A stretch of 64,000 bases of DNA from Megaustenia siamemsis (lineage: Eukaryota; Mollusca; Gastropoda; Stylommatophora; Ariophantidae): the NCBI GenBank assembly GCA_032433765.1, contig JAVIAB010000092.1, positions 106,632,279-106,696,278 on the forward strand, written 5' to 3'. Numbering within the stretch: position 1 is the stretch's first letter; each line of letters starts with the position of its first letter. The notes under the pieces were generated by a model, which searched no databases, was not told where the DNA came from, and was given only the letters and a program-made list of their open reading frames with translations. Position numbers and translations under genes: made by a program. This document shows positions 1-10,795 of the stretch, in pieces.

Positions 1-153
1 TAGACTGTGGAAACTTTTTTTTGGAAGAGTAAATAAAAAAAATTCTTCCTTTACATTGGAAACAATACATTTTATAAAAATTTGCAATGAAGATACAGAA
101 TTTCACACTTTATCAGGTTAGAATTGTTTCTTTAGAGAGCTAAGTAAATTTTA

Positions 154-318
154 TTGACATTTTCATTTATGTCATTCATAAAGTGCTGTCTCCGCATCCA
201 GAGTTGGCTATCATGGAGCACCTTTCTGCTCTGTCTCTTGCTTTGATGTTGTAGGGATCGAACCCTACCTCTTGTCCTTTGTAGCCAGTTTACTAAATAC
301 TGAGCTATCGCGGCTCCA
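154..318 (-). mobile_element. SINE-1, first copy (tRNA-derived head, LINE-D tail)
   Basis: On the minus strand a tRNA-like head (about 318 to 245) has a Pol III A-box-like TAGCTCAGT motif, here with some substitutions, and a perfect B-box-like GGTTCGATCCC. It is followed by a body from about 245 to 154 that matches the 3' end of LINE-D, including the run through GACATAAATGAAAATG. It is an old, slightly diverged copy. I see no flanking target-site duplication, because the copy lies inside a tandemly duplicated block. Confidence 0.75.
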
Positions 319-1131
319 CATTTCTTTGGTAAGGCTATAAATATTGATTTTAATAGGCCATCTGGTATATTTCACCTGTTATAGATTGCATTCACATGGA
401 GCATAAAAAAAATAAATATTCAGTTAATAAAATATTCTATACAATAAATAAATATTCAGTAAATATTCAAATATTCAGTTTAACTGTTTAAAACTTGTTT
501 TCCTTTGCAATTTAATTATCTCTTTATGTCATGTCATTAAACAATTAAAATTATTCCTTCGACAAGCTTACGAGAACTGAGACTGATGTGATTGCAAAAG
601 TGTAGCTGATCTAGGCATGCAAGAATGGCCAAATTATGTAAGACTCTACGTTACCTCATTGTGGCAAAATGTAAAAATGTAATGGAGGATTTTACATTCT
701 AATGCTCTTTATTTTTAAAAGTTTTGGGAAAGTATTTTAGTACTCATATATTTCCATGACTGTCTTACTTCTAATGCCCTGCAGTGCTATCAGATGGCCA
801 CAGGGTTTTCGGTGTATTTTGTCCTATGTCCTTATTCTATCGCTAGCTTCTCAATCTTCGCAAAAATTCTACCTTACGCAACTTTTAAAGAAAAAGTATA
901 AACCCAAGGTAGGATAGCACAATTATTGAAAGACACCGCCTTGAAAAACCATAGTCCTGAAATTGATGTAAGTACCTTGTACCAGCTCACCAACCACCTG
1001 CATTTACACAGTTTAACTGCCAAATATTTGTAATAGAAAATATTGGTCTACGTGTAATGTGTATCATGCTATATTTATCACCGCAAACATTTGTACTCAG
1101 ATTTTTAAATTTAAAAGATTTATTACATTAA
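319..1131. other. AT-rich non-coding sequence shared by both arms
   Basis: No gene or recognisable element. Most of it aligns to 45,560-46,370 in reverse complement, so it is single-copy filler that predates the inverted duplication. It ends in the TTAA at 1,128-1,131 that is the left target site of the MITE. Confidence 0.6.
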
Positions 1132-1427
1132 CTCTTTCCGTACGTTTCGCCGCACTGTGCAGCAATGCGATTCCGCAACGTACATTTCGCAGCACAGTGC
1201 GCCACACTCATTTGATTAGTGTGAACGCCATCAAATCATATTCTTTTTATATGTCTTATATCATCTGGATATTGGTGAAATCTTATATCTTGTTCAATTA
1301 TCTAAACATTCATATTATATGTTATATGTTAGTAAATATAAATATATAGATTGATTCTTAAAACCATGAACATTTTGTCTCTGAAATCTCTTCTGTTGCG
1401 TGGATAAAAAGTTCCGTATGGAAAGAG
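1132..1427. mobile_element. piggyBac-type MITE, 296 bp, TTAA target site
   Basis: The element begins CTCTTTCCGTACG and its right end, read in reverse complement, begins CTCTTTCCATACG (12 of 13 identical). It is bounded by TTAA on both sides (1,128-1,131 and 1,428-1,431), the target duplication typical of the piggyBac superfamily. Near the left end lies a subterminal palindrome built on GCACTGTGC / GCACAGTGC. No transposase is encoded, so it must move in trans. At the mirrored site in arm B (near 45,600) a single TTAA joins the two flanks without the element, which gives a natural empty site. Confidence 0.82.
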
Positions 1428-1799
1428 TTAACCACAAAAGTACAGTATAGACATTTTTTTGCAGCGTTCACAGCTTTCATCTAAGGAGAAGTCTCCCTAT
1501 AGCCTAGGAACTGAATTTTGCATGTGATTCATTTTACCCTGGCAGCCAGTGCACAGGGCCCTCGCCACCCAGCAGATAACTCCGTCTTCAGAGGTACTCA
1601 TATTTTTTCTGTTGTGTGTTATTGACGGTCAAGCGGCCTCACTGTTGAGACCATGGAATCTTTTTTTTTGGAAGAGTAAAAAAAAAAAAAAATTCTTTCT
1701 TTACATTGGAAACAATACATTTTATAAAAAGTTTGCAAAGAAGATACAGAATTTCACAGCTTATTAGTTTTAAAATTGTTTTCTTTAGAGAGCTAAGTA

Positions 1800-1968
1800 T
1801 AATGACATTTTCATTTATGTCATTCATTAAATGCTGTCTCTACATCCAAAGTTAGCTACCATGGAGTACCTTTTTGCTCTGTCTCTTGCTTTGATGTTGT
1901 AGGGATCGAACCCTACCTCTTGTCCTTTGTAGTCCAGTTCACTAACCACTGAGCTATCGCGGCTCCCC
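1800..1968 (-). mobile_element. SINE-1, second copy
   Basis: This is the cleanest copy of the family. The head (1,968 to about 1,895, minus strand) starts GGGGAGCCGCGATAGCTCAG, carries TAGCTCAGTGGTTAG as A box and GGTTCGATCCC as B box, and would fold like a tRNA. The tail (about 1,895 to 1,800) reads through CAAAGCAAGAGACAGAGC and GACATAAATGAAAATG, as do LINE-D copies at 44,560-44,661. It is the same insertion as the copy at 154-318, duplicated with its flanks. Confidence 0.8.
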
Positions 1969-2120
1969 ATTTCTTTGGTGAGGCTATGAATATTGATTTT
2001 AATAGGCCATCTGGTATATTTCACCTGTTATAGATTTGCATTCACATGGATCATAAAATAAATAAATATTCAGTGAATATTCAAATATTCAGTTTAACTG
2101 TTTAAAACTTGTTTTCTTTG

Positions 2121-3010
2121 TACTTTGTGGCTACCATGGAGCATCTTTCTGCTCTGTCTCTTGCTTTGATGATAAAGATTATCATAGGCTTATGTGACAT
2201 CTTTTAGTTACTTGTCCATATTAGTACTTGGTCTACCTCTCCCTCTTTTACCTTGCATTTACCCTTCCAAGATTACTTTTAGTAGACCATTGTGTCTTTT
2301 AACATGCCTCAAAAAATCTCATTTGTCTTGTTTGAATTGGTTTAGTAGTTCTCTTTTAATTTTTAGTTGTTTTAAGACTTCATCGTTTGTTTTTCAATCC
2401 AAATCATTAAACAGTTATCACCACTATTGTCCAAACAAGGAAATAACGCTAGAGGCAAAATGAGCACTATATAATACAATCTTCATCCCAATGTTGTGCT
2501 ATTCTGTTTTTATCTAATGTCCATCTTTCAGCACCATACATGAATGTTGAGAAGATATAATATTTTGCTATTCTTAGTTTTAACCCTGTTATTTGTTTTG
2601 ATGTGTAGTATATTTTTTATGACATTAAAATTACTTTTTTTGCCATTTTATATTCTTTTTTTTTCCTCAAGTCTTACATTTTCCATCACTGGTTTTAGTA
2701 TGTTCAAAGTAGTTGTAGCTTTGAACTGTCTTCAGGTGTATTTCTTGAAATTTGATATCCACTTGTAGGTTTGAGTACTTTCTTTGTTATGATCATATTT
2801 TAGTTTTTGATATTCATATCTAATCCATATTTTTTGCTTATCATTTATTTCATTTAGTATTTGATGTAGATCTTCAGGATTTTCTGCTAGTAATACAATA
2901 TCATCAGCATATCTTAGGTTACTGACTATCATTCCTTTAATGTTTATGCCTGGCATCTTCGTGAAGTTTTTAAAGATTTTCTCATTGATTAGTTTGAAAC
3001 CAAGCTTGTG
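2121..3010 (-). mobile_element. LINE-D fragment (reverse transcriptase to 3' tail)
   Basis: Minus strand. The frame at 2,956-2,732 reads LRYADDIVLLAENPEDL, the catalytic YADD block of a non-LTR reverse transcriptase. Farther along come fragments matching the C-terminal region seen in full at 30,720-31,466 (a GxIxxxRGRGRPRLTW-like block near 2,250). It is riddled with stops and frameshifts. The last 70 or so bases of the tail are missing because the neighbouring tandem duplication joins here. A reverse-complement copy at 44,030-44,661 shows that this insertion predates the inverted duplication. Confidence 0.75.
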
Positions 3011-3384
3011 ATAGAATTTGTGTCACTGTTAAAATATTTACATATTTATATATGGCCTGCTTCAAAAATGTATTTACACACTCTACCATTTTATGTGAAA
3101 AGGTAGTGCAGCATTGCTTGATTCGGGTCACGACGTTGATAAAAGTCCTGTTGGTCATAAAAAAATATGATCACTAACATCATTATTCCTCCGTATATCA
3201 AAAGGGATGATGAGTTTAATTGGTACATGTTTACTATTGTTATGTTTAAGTACAATGTTTAAACATTTAAAGAAAAATATAATTGTTGACAGATATTTAT
3301 AGGACTATTTACAAACATTTACATATATAATTGCTCACAAAGGCCTGTTATAAACTTTTTACAAATTTTTCCTCATTTACTAAG
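3011..3384. other. Non-coding flank of the FBXL7-like exon, possible intron end
   Basis: AT-rich, shared with 43,718-44,029 in reverse complement. The last 40 bases are T-rich and end in TAAG before the exon (CCAAG in arm B), which fits an intron polypyrimidine tract and 3' splice site. No other feature seen. Confidence 0.5.
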
Positions 3385-3768
3385 GTGTCAGACAACGGGT
3401 CATCCACATTACTAAGAACAACAACAAGCTATGCTACTTCAACACTCAGGGCTGTGAGGCTACCAGACAATGGCTTAGATTTTCTGGCACAGAACTGCTC
3501 AAGACTTTGCTCGGTGGACATAGGTAAATGTGACATAACAGATGATGGACTGTATGCCTTATCTATGCACTGTCCAAATCGAAGTAAACTTGAGAAGAAG
3601 TCATGTGATGTAACAACAGACAAAGGAATAGTGATGATTGCTTATTGGTACTCTTCATTGCAGCAGTTGCATGTCCAGGATTGTTGTCTGTCCCCTGATG
3701 TATATGCTATGGTTAGAAAGTACTGCAAGAGTGCCATCACAGAACACATAAATCCAACAATTCTATAA
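3385..3768 (+). pseudogene. FBXL7-like last exon, arm A copy (degenerate)
   Basis: The translation contains DIGKCDITDDGLYAL, a leucine-rich repeat of the cysteine-containing F-box/LRR type, and ends with LHVQDCCLSPDVYAMVRKYC...ITEHINPTIL and a stop. This layout matches the C-terminal repeats and tail of FBXL7, the substrate-recognition subunit of an SCF ubiquitin ligase (family knowledge). Only about 128 residues remain. There is no F-box and no upstream repeats here. Compared with the arm B copy, one base is lost near 3,396 and two near 3,460, so about 20 residues are read out of frame before the frame is restored. Leucine-to-arginine and similar changes (CPNRSKLEKKSC) also suggest decay. 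It could be a true terminal exon lifted with its splice acceptor or, less likely, a retrocopy. Confidence 0.78.
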
Positions 3769-3837
3769 AGCAGCTTTCTATATTAATTTTATTCTTTTGA
3801 GTTGTGTCCAACTTTTGTAATAGATGAGAATGTTCTA

Positions 3838-4180
3838 AAAGCGTAACGGGGTATTCTAAAGACTAACGGGGGTATACTGAAAGACTAACGGGGATATTCT
3901 GAAAGAGTAACGGGGATATTCTGAGAGTTACGGGGATATTCTGAAAGAGTAACGGGGATATTCTAAAAGAGTAATCCAGATATTCTAAAAGAGTAATCCA
4001 GATATTTTAAAATAGTAATGTGGATGTTCTAAAAAAAAGTATCAAGGGTATTCTAATAGAGTAATGGGAAGGTTATAAAAGAGTAATGGGGATATTCTAA
4101 AAGAGTAATGGGGATTTCTAAAAGAGTAATTAGGATGTTCAGATGTTCTAATAGAGTAATTAGGATGTTCTAAAAGAGGC
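3838..4180 (+). repeat. Minisatellite, about 23-bp unit
   Basis: Roughly 14 imperfect copies of a unit like GATATTCTAAAAGAGTAATGG follow directly after the FBXL7-like 3' flank. Copies drift from an ACGGGG form (left) to an ATTAGGATG form (right). Arm B has no counterpart because its exon copy is cut off earlier by the 19-bp array. Confidence 0.85.
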
Positions 4181-4254
4181 CAAATAAAAAATGAAAGCCA
4201 ATTTCCAACATCAGGAGACATTCATCACTTGGGGTGATGTCAGAGAAGAGAACA

Positions 4255-7200
4255 ACTGATGTTTTGTGACAACTGGCATATTTAGTGAAAGAGGGGATAT
4301 TTTGTGACAGCTGGGATGTTTGTTGCAGCTGGGATATTTTGTGACAGCTGGGTTTGTTGCAGCTGGGATATTTTGTTACAACTGTAACATTTTGTGACAA
4401 CTGTAACATTTTGTGACAACTGTACATTATGTTATAGCTGAGATATTTTATGACAGATGAGATATTTTGTGACAACTGGGAAATTTAGTTACTGCTGTGA
4501 TGTTTTATGACAAACTGAGATATTTTGTTACAACTTTAATATTTTGTGACAACTTTGACATTTTGTAACCGCTGGCATATTTTGTGAGATCTATATTTTG
4601 TGACAGCTGGGATATTTTGTTATTGCTGTGTTTTTTTTGTGACATCTGGGGTATTTTGTGACATCTGGGATATTTTGTGATATCTGCGATATTATGTGAC
4701 AACTGGGATATTTTGTTAAGTTCAGATATTTTATGTCAGCTATATTTTTTGACGCTGGAAGATTTTGTGATAGCTGGGATATTTTGTGAAAAAATTAGAT
4801 ATTTTGTGACAGTTAGGATATTTTGTTACAGTTGGGATATTTTGTGTGAACTGATATATATTTTGACTACTGGAATATTTTTTATTACAGCTTGTATATT
4901 TTATGACAAATTGTATATTTTGTGACAGCTGGGGTCTTTTGTTACTGCTGAAATATTTGTGGACATCTGGAATATTTATGTGACATCTGGGATATTTTGT
5001 GATAACTGGGATATTTTGTGACAGCTGGAAGATTTTGTTTTAGCTGGAATATTTTGTGACAAATTAGATATTTTGTGACAGCTAGGATATTTTGTTACAG
5101 TTGGGATATTTGTGTGAACTGATATATATATATTTTTACTGCTGAAATATTTGTTTATTACAGCTGGATATTGTGCTACAGCTGGTATTTTTTATGACAA
5201 ACTGTATATTTTGTGACAGCTGGGATATATTGTTATAATTGAGATATTTTGTAAAAGCTCGGATATTTTGTTACTGCTGTGACATTTTGCAACAACTGAA
5301 ATATTTTGTAAGAGCTGGAATATTTTGTTATGACTGTGATACTCTGTTGCAGCTGGGATATTTTCCAACAAGAGATATTTTGTTGCAGCTGGGTATTTTG
5401 TGACAATTAAGATATTTTTTGACAACTAAGATATTTTGTGACAGCTGGGATATTTTTTTACAGCTAGGATATTTTGTGTGAACTGAGATATATTTTGACT
5501 GCTGAAATATATTTTATTACAGTGGGGATATTCTGGTACAGCTGGTAAATTTTGTGACAGCTGGGATATTTGTTACTGCTGTGACATTTTATGACAACTT
5601 AAATATTTTGAAAGCTGGAATTTTTTTTTCCACTGGATACTTTGTTGCATGTTGGATAAAGGTAAAGTACGAGACATGAACCGGCGTCTTAGCACGCGAG
5701 TTTCCACCCATATGTGCTCGGCCGCCTATTCAGAAATGTTCGGATATTTCTGTATAGTGTCGTCTCAAGCATTGAAACTCAGATGCGAAGCGACATTCCT
5801 CACCTTCCCAGGATAATACCCTGGTACCCATTTCTGCCAACGGCTGGGTCGACCGTGGGGGTAATTTTTTTTTTTAAATTTCCAACCACGAGTACAATTC
5901 ACACTGCTCCCAGTGGGAATCGAACACGGGTTGTCCGAACGTCGTAGTCTAGTCGGTGGTTTTCCCAACTAGGCTACCGAGGCCCCCAAGCATGTTGGAT
6001 ATTTTCTGACAACACAATATGTGTGTTACAGCTTTGATATTTTGTGACAGCTTGGCTATTTTGTGACAACTGTGATATTTTGTGACAGCTGGGATACTTT
6101 GTGACTGCTGGAATATTTTGTTACTTTACTGCTGGGATATTTATGTGACATCTGGGATATTTTGTGATAACTGGGATATTTTGTGACAGCTGGAAGATTT
6201 CGTTTTAGCTGGGATATTTTGTGACAAATTAGATATTTTGTGACAGCTAGGATATTTTGTTACAGTTGGGATATTTGTGTTAATTGATAAATATTTTGAC
6301 TGCTGAATATTTTTTTATTACAGCTGGGATATTGTGCTACAGCTGGTATTTTTTATGACAATTTGTATATTTTGTGACAGCTGGGATATATTGTTATAAT
6401 TGAGATGTTTTGTAAAAGCTAGGATATTTTATTACTGCTGTGACATTTTGTAACAACTGAATATTTTGTAACAGCTGGAATATTTTATGACTGTGATACT
6501 CTGTTGCAGCTGGGATATTTTCCAACAACTGAGATATTTTGTTACAGCTGGGATATTTTGTGACAACTAAGATATTTTGTGATAGCTGTGATATTTTTTT
6601 ACAGCTGGGATATTTTGTGTGAACTGAGATATTTTGACTGCTGAAATATATTTTATTACAGTGGGGATATTCTGGTACAGCTGGTAAATTTTGTGACAGC
6701 TGGGATATTTTTTCACTGCTGTGACATTTTATGATTACTGAAATATTTTGTGACAGCTGGAATTTTTTTACCACTGGGATCGTTGTTGCATGTTGGATAT
6801 TTTCTGACAACACAATATGTGTGTTACAGCTTTGATATCTTGTGACAGCTTGGCTATTTTGTGACAACTGTGATATTTTGTGACAGCTGTGAAATTTTGT
6901 GACAGCTGGGATACTTTGTGACAGCTGGGATACTTTGTGACTGCTGGAATATTTTGTTACTTTACTGCTGGGATATTTATTTGACATCTGGGATATTTTG
7001 TGATAACTGGATATTTTGTGACAGCTGGAAGATTTTGTTTTAGCTGGATATTTTGTGACAAATTAGATATTTTGTGACACTAGGATATTTTGTTACAGTT
7101 GGGATATTTGTGTGAACTGATATATATTTTGACTGCTGGAATATTTGTTTATTACAGCTGGGATATTGTGCTACAGCTGGTATTTTTTATGACAAATTGT

Positions 7201-9060
7201 ATATTTTGTGACAGCTGGGATATATTGTTATAATTGAGATATTTTGTAAAAGCTAGGATATTTTGTTACTGCTGTGACATTTTGTAACAACTGAAATATT
7301 TTGTAACAGCTGGAATATTTTGTTATGACTGTGATACTCTGTTGCGCTGGGATATTTTCCAACAACTGAGATATTTTGTTACAGCTGGGATATTTTGTGA
7401 CAATTTAAGATATTTTTTGACAACTAGATATTTTGTGACAGCTGGGATATTTTGTGTGAACTGAGATAATTTTGACTGCTGAAATATATTTTATTACAGT
7501 GGGGATATTCGGTACAGCTGGTAAATTTTGTGACAGCTGGGATATTTTGTTACTGCTGTGACATTTTATGACAGCTGGAATATTTTGTTTAATTTACACC
7601 ACTGGGATATTTATGTGACATCTGGGATATTTTGTGATAACTGATATTTTTAGACAGTTGGGATATTTTGTTACAGTTGGGATATTTTGTGTGAACTGAG
7701 ATATATTTTTTTACTAATGGAATATATTTTATTACATTGGGGATATTTTGGTACAGCCGGGAAGTTTTGTCCAGCCGGGATTATGTTGTTTATTGCTGGG
7801 ATTTTTGCTACTACTGTGACATTTTGTGACAGCTGGAATATTTTTTTTTACCACTGGATACGTTGTTGCATGTGGGTTATTTTCTGACAACACAATATGT
7901 GTGTTACAGCTTTGATATCTTGTGACAACTCAAGATATTTTGTACAGCTGGGCTATTTTGTGACAACTGATATTTTGTGACAAATGAGATGTTTTTGTGA
8001 CAGCTGTGATTTTTTTGTTTTGCTGTATTTTTGTTACTGCTAGGATATTTTATTTCTGTGACATTTTATGACATCTGGTATATTCTGTTACGACTGGGAT
8101 AAAATGATGCAGCTGGGATATTTTCTGACAATTGAGATATTTTGTTGCAGCTGGGATATTAGTGATAACTGAGATATTTTGTTACAATTGGGATATTTGT
8201 TTAAATGAAATATTTTGTTACAACTGGGATATTTTGTAATAGCAAGTATAGTGCTACTGCTGTGACAATTTGTGACAGCTAGATGATTTTGTGATAGCTT
8301 TGATATTTGTTACTGCTGGGATATTTTGTTACTGCTGGGATATTTTGTTACTGCTGGGATATTTTGTTACTTCTGGGAAATTTTGTGACATCTGGGATAT
8401 TTTATGATAACTGAGATATTTCATGACAGCTGTGATATTTTTTGACAAATGATATATTCTGTGACAGCTGGGTATTTTTTTGCAGCTGTGATATTTTATG
8501 CGAACTTTTTTACTGCTGGAATTTTGTTACTGCTGTGCCATTTTAACAACTGAAATATTTTGTGACAGCTGGAATATTTTTTTAACTGGGATACTTTGTT
8601 GCATGTGGATATTTTCTGACACCTGAAATATTGTGTTACAGCTTTGATATTTTGTTACAACTGAGATATTTTGTTACAGTTCAGATATTTTATGTCAGCT
8701 ATATTTTGTGACAGCTGGGATATTTTGTGACAACTGGGATATTTAGTTACAGTTCAGATATTTATGTCAGCTATGATATTTTTTGACAACTGGCATATTT
8801 GTGACAGCTGGGATATTTTGTGACAGCTGGGATATTTTGTGACAGCTGGGATATTTTGTGACAGCTGGGATATTTTGTGACAGCTGGGATATTTTGTGAA
8901 AGCTGGGATATTTTGTGACAGCTAGGATATTTTGTGACAAATTAGATATTTTATGACAGCAAGGATATTTTGTGACAGCTAGGATATTTTGTGACAGCTA
9001 GGATATTTGTTACAGTTAGGATATTTTGTGTGAACTGATATATATTTTGACTGCTGGAAT
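4255..9060 (+). repeat. 19-bp minisatellite array with higher-order structure
   Basis: The unit is GACAGCTGGGATATTTTGT (19 bp), seen as near-perfect consecutive copies at 8,805-8,900 and as diverged variants elsewhere (TTACTGCTGTGACATTTTG, TTATTACAGTGGGGATATTC and others). Ordered strings of variants recur: the stretch beginning with ATTTATGTGACATCTGGGAT starts at about 4,966, 6,130 and 6,966, which gives a higher-order period of about 830 bp once the 331-bp SINE and its 12-bp target duplication are removed. The array is interrupted by SINE-3 (5,659-5,989). The reverse-complement array in arm B (41,893-43,576) is much shorter. Confidence 0.92.
5659..5989 (-). mobile_element. SINE-3 inside the minisatellite, 12-bp target duplication
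   Basis: A GC-richer island in the AT-rich array, bounded by perfect direct repeats GCATGTTGGATA (5,647-5,658 and 5,990-6,001). On the minus strand it opens with a tRNA-like head carrying GTAGCCTAGTTGG (A-box-like) and TGTTCGATTCCC (B-box-like). A body of about 250 bp follows with GGGTACCAGGGTATTATCC, and it ends in a short AAAG-type tail. It is unrelated in sequence to SINE-1 and SINE-2. Since only one higher-order unit carries it, it inserted after the array had expanded. Confidence 0.85.
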
Positions 9061-9070
9061 ATTTTTTATT

Positions 9071-9844
9071 CTCTTCTTCTCTTCTACCTTTTTAGCTCCC
9101 AGTGGAGCATAGATCTTCAACAAACACTTTCCAAGTCGTTCTGTCTTTTGTCATTCTTTTAAGATCATTACACGTCTTCCCCATTATCTCATCTCTGCTT
9201 CCGTCTTCTCCAAGAATTCCTTGGTCTTCCTCTTTGTCTTTTCCCCTGATATTCCAAAAAAGGGCATGTTGTGTGATACTCTCAGTTGGCTTCCATAGTG
9301 TGTGTCCTATCCAGCGCCATCGTCTTTGCTGTATCTCTTTATCCACTGGTGCTCGACCGGTACATTTCCATAATTCTATGTTAATGATTCCGTCCTGCCA
9401 CCTCCATCCTCCTATCCTGTGCAAGCATCCATCATGAAAGTCTGTATCTTCGTGATTGTCAATTTTGTTGTTCTCCATGTTTCACAGCCATATAATAGGA
9501 CCGTCTTAACATTTGAGTTGAAAATTTTTATTTTTGTATTTAACCTAATTTCTTTGGATTTCCATATGTTTCCCAGTGCAATGAAAGCTCCTCTTGCTTT
9601 TGATATCCTTATTTTGGTATCATTTTCTGTTCCTCCCTCTTTATCTATATTACTGCCAAGATGTATGTAAGATTATACATCTAATAGAGGTAATTTTCCT
9701 AGTTTTATTTGGTTATTGCCAACTGTATTAATTCTCATAATGTTGGTCTTATCTCTATTAATCTTCAGTCCTAGCTGTTGTGATCTCTCATCTAATATAC
9801 TCATTTTTATCCTGCATCTGTTGATGGCTGTGTGATAGGAGAGC
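9071..9844 (-). mobile_element. LINE-A (RTE clade) copy 1, 3' end
   Basis: Minus strand, 5'-truncated. The frame at 9,478-9,092 contains GRAPVDKEIQQRRWRWIGHT and a C-terminus ending VFVEDLCSTGS. This is the arginine/tryptophan-rich tail that follows the reverse transcriptase in RTE elements. The 3' end carries a (GAA)n-type tail, seen as CTTCTT on the plus strand. It abuts the end of the 19-bp array, and I cannot find a convincing target duplication. Arm B lacks it. Confidence 0.85.
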
Positions 9845-10446
9845 TATAAAAATATAAAATGACATGAATGTATCACACTCATACGCATAGTTTCGTTTTG
9901 GTTGCTCCTTCCCTTTTGCATAGCCTTCTCTACTACATATATTTGGGTTCTTTGGTCTACTTACTATGCCATGCTTTTTATAGTTTTCTCCTCTAGTCCC
10001 TTATGAGACACTTTGGTTTTCTCCCTATATACCTTTTTTTCTGTGCTCCTTACCCCTCATTTGTTTTTATTGTACCCCACTCTCAGACATCTCACTCTTA
10101 CCGTCTTTTTACACCTGTCAGTCTACTATTCGATTCTTTCTCCTTTGTGTTTGCACACTGACCCCTGTGTTAACTCCTCTGGTTCTGTGTACATTTACGC
10201 ACTTTTTTGCACGATTCTCGACGTTCACGACAGCCGCACTTGGTTACGATTTCATTTTGGATTTGACAGGATAGTTTTATTTATTTTTGTTGTTTTCTTT
10301 AAACATTTCAATTGTTTTTGTTTTGTTTGTTTCGTTATTAGTTTTGTGTGTGTTTTTTTTTGTTTGTTCCTGATGAAGGCCTATTGAGCCGAAACGTTGT
10401 TTAGTCTGTGTCGTCCACTTGTCACGTAAAGCTTCTTACATACCAT
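9845..10446 (+). repeat. Unclassified dispersed repeat ending in a GCCGAAACG motif
   Basis: No protein motif. The last 90 bases read CTGATGAAGGCCTATTGAGC then CGAAACGTTG, then GTCGTCCACTTGTCACGTAAAG and a T-run. The same end occurs in reverse at 61,195-61,300 and, more diverged, at 22,190-22,330, 17,400-17,520 and 34,600-34,705. The open frame at 10,013-10,387 is a compositional run of F, V and L with no family resemblance. Confidence 0.55.
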
Positions 10447-10460
10447 TTTTTTTTTTTTTA

Positions 10461-10795
10461 ATTCTGTCATAGATTGACTTGTCCATCTTTTGTAGTTACT
10501 CATCCATGTTAGTCTTGGTCTGCCTCTGCCTCTTTTACCTTGTATTTTCCCTTCCAATATTACTTTTAGTAGCTGTTGTGTCTTTTAACATGCCCCAAAA
10601 ATGTCATTTGTCTTGTCTTAATTGTATTTAGTAGTTCTCTTTTTAATTTCAGTTGTTTTAAAACTTCGTTTGTTTTCTTTTCTTTACATCCAATTCTACC
10701 TATTCTTCTATAAACCCACATTTCATTGGCTTCAATTTTCTGTTCTGTTTTCTTGTTTAATGTTCATGTTTCTGCACCATACAGGAATACTGAGA
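10461..10795 (-). mobile_element. LINE-D fragment, C-terminal part
   Basis: The minus strand reads the same RGRGRPRLTW-type block (near 10,520) and the preceding segment as other LINE-D copies. The extreme 3' tail is absent and a T-run (10,447-10,460) precedes it. It is cut on the right by SINE-2 and is arm A specific. Confidence 0.7.

Larger units (their letters stand above)
1..2115 (+). repeat. Tandem duplication with about 1.64 kb period, second unit truncated
   Basis: Positions 1-500 recur at 1,648-2,115 in the same orientation: a purine-poor T-run flank, then SINE-1, then an AT-rich flank ending in short ATATTCAGT motifs. The first unit continues through 1,647. The second breaks off at about 2,115 and runs straight into the 3' tail of LINE-D. 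Arm B carries each flank only once, so the duplication arose in arm A. More units may lie left of the window. Confidence 0.8.

Noticed and set aside
1890..1968. A genuine tRNA gene
   Set aside because: The A and B boxes are good, but the same head recurs at several places fused to SINE bodies. It lacks a normal acceptor stem closure and is followed by a LINE tail.
3385..3768. A functional FBXL7 gene
   Set aside because: Only the last exon is present, with indels relative to the arm B copy and changes at conserved leucines. No upstream exon lies in the preceding 3.4 kb.
6394..6987. 197-residue open frame as a real gene
   Set aside because: It consists only of the 19-bp satellite read through all three frames, with no start context and no non-repeat sequence.
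4255..9060. Regular short repeats as a CRISPR array
   Set aside because: Units are head-to-tail 19-mers without unique spacers, and the setting is eukaryotic. It is a minisatellite.
10013..10387. Membrane protein encoded by a 124-residue frame
   Set aside because: The hydrophobic composition results from T-rich repeat sequence. The frame lies inside a dispersed repeat and has no family motif.
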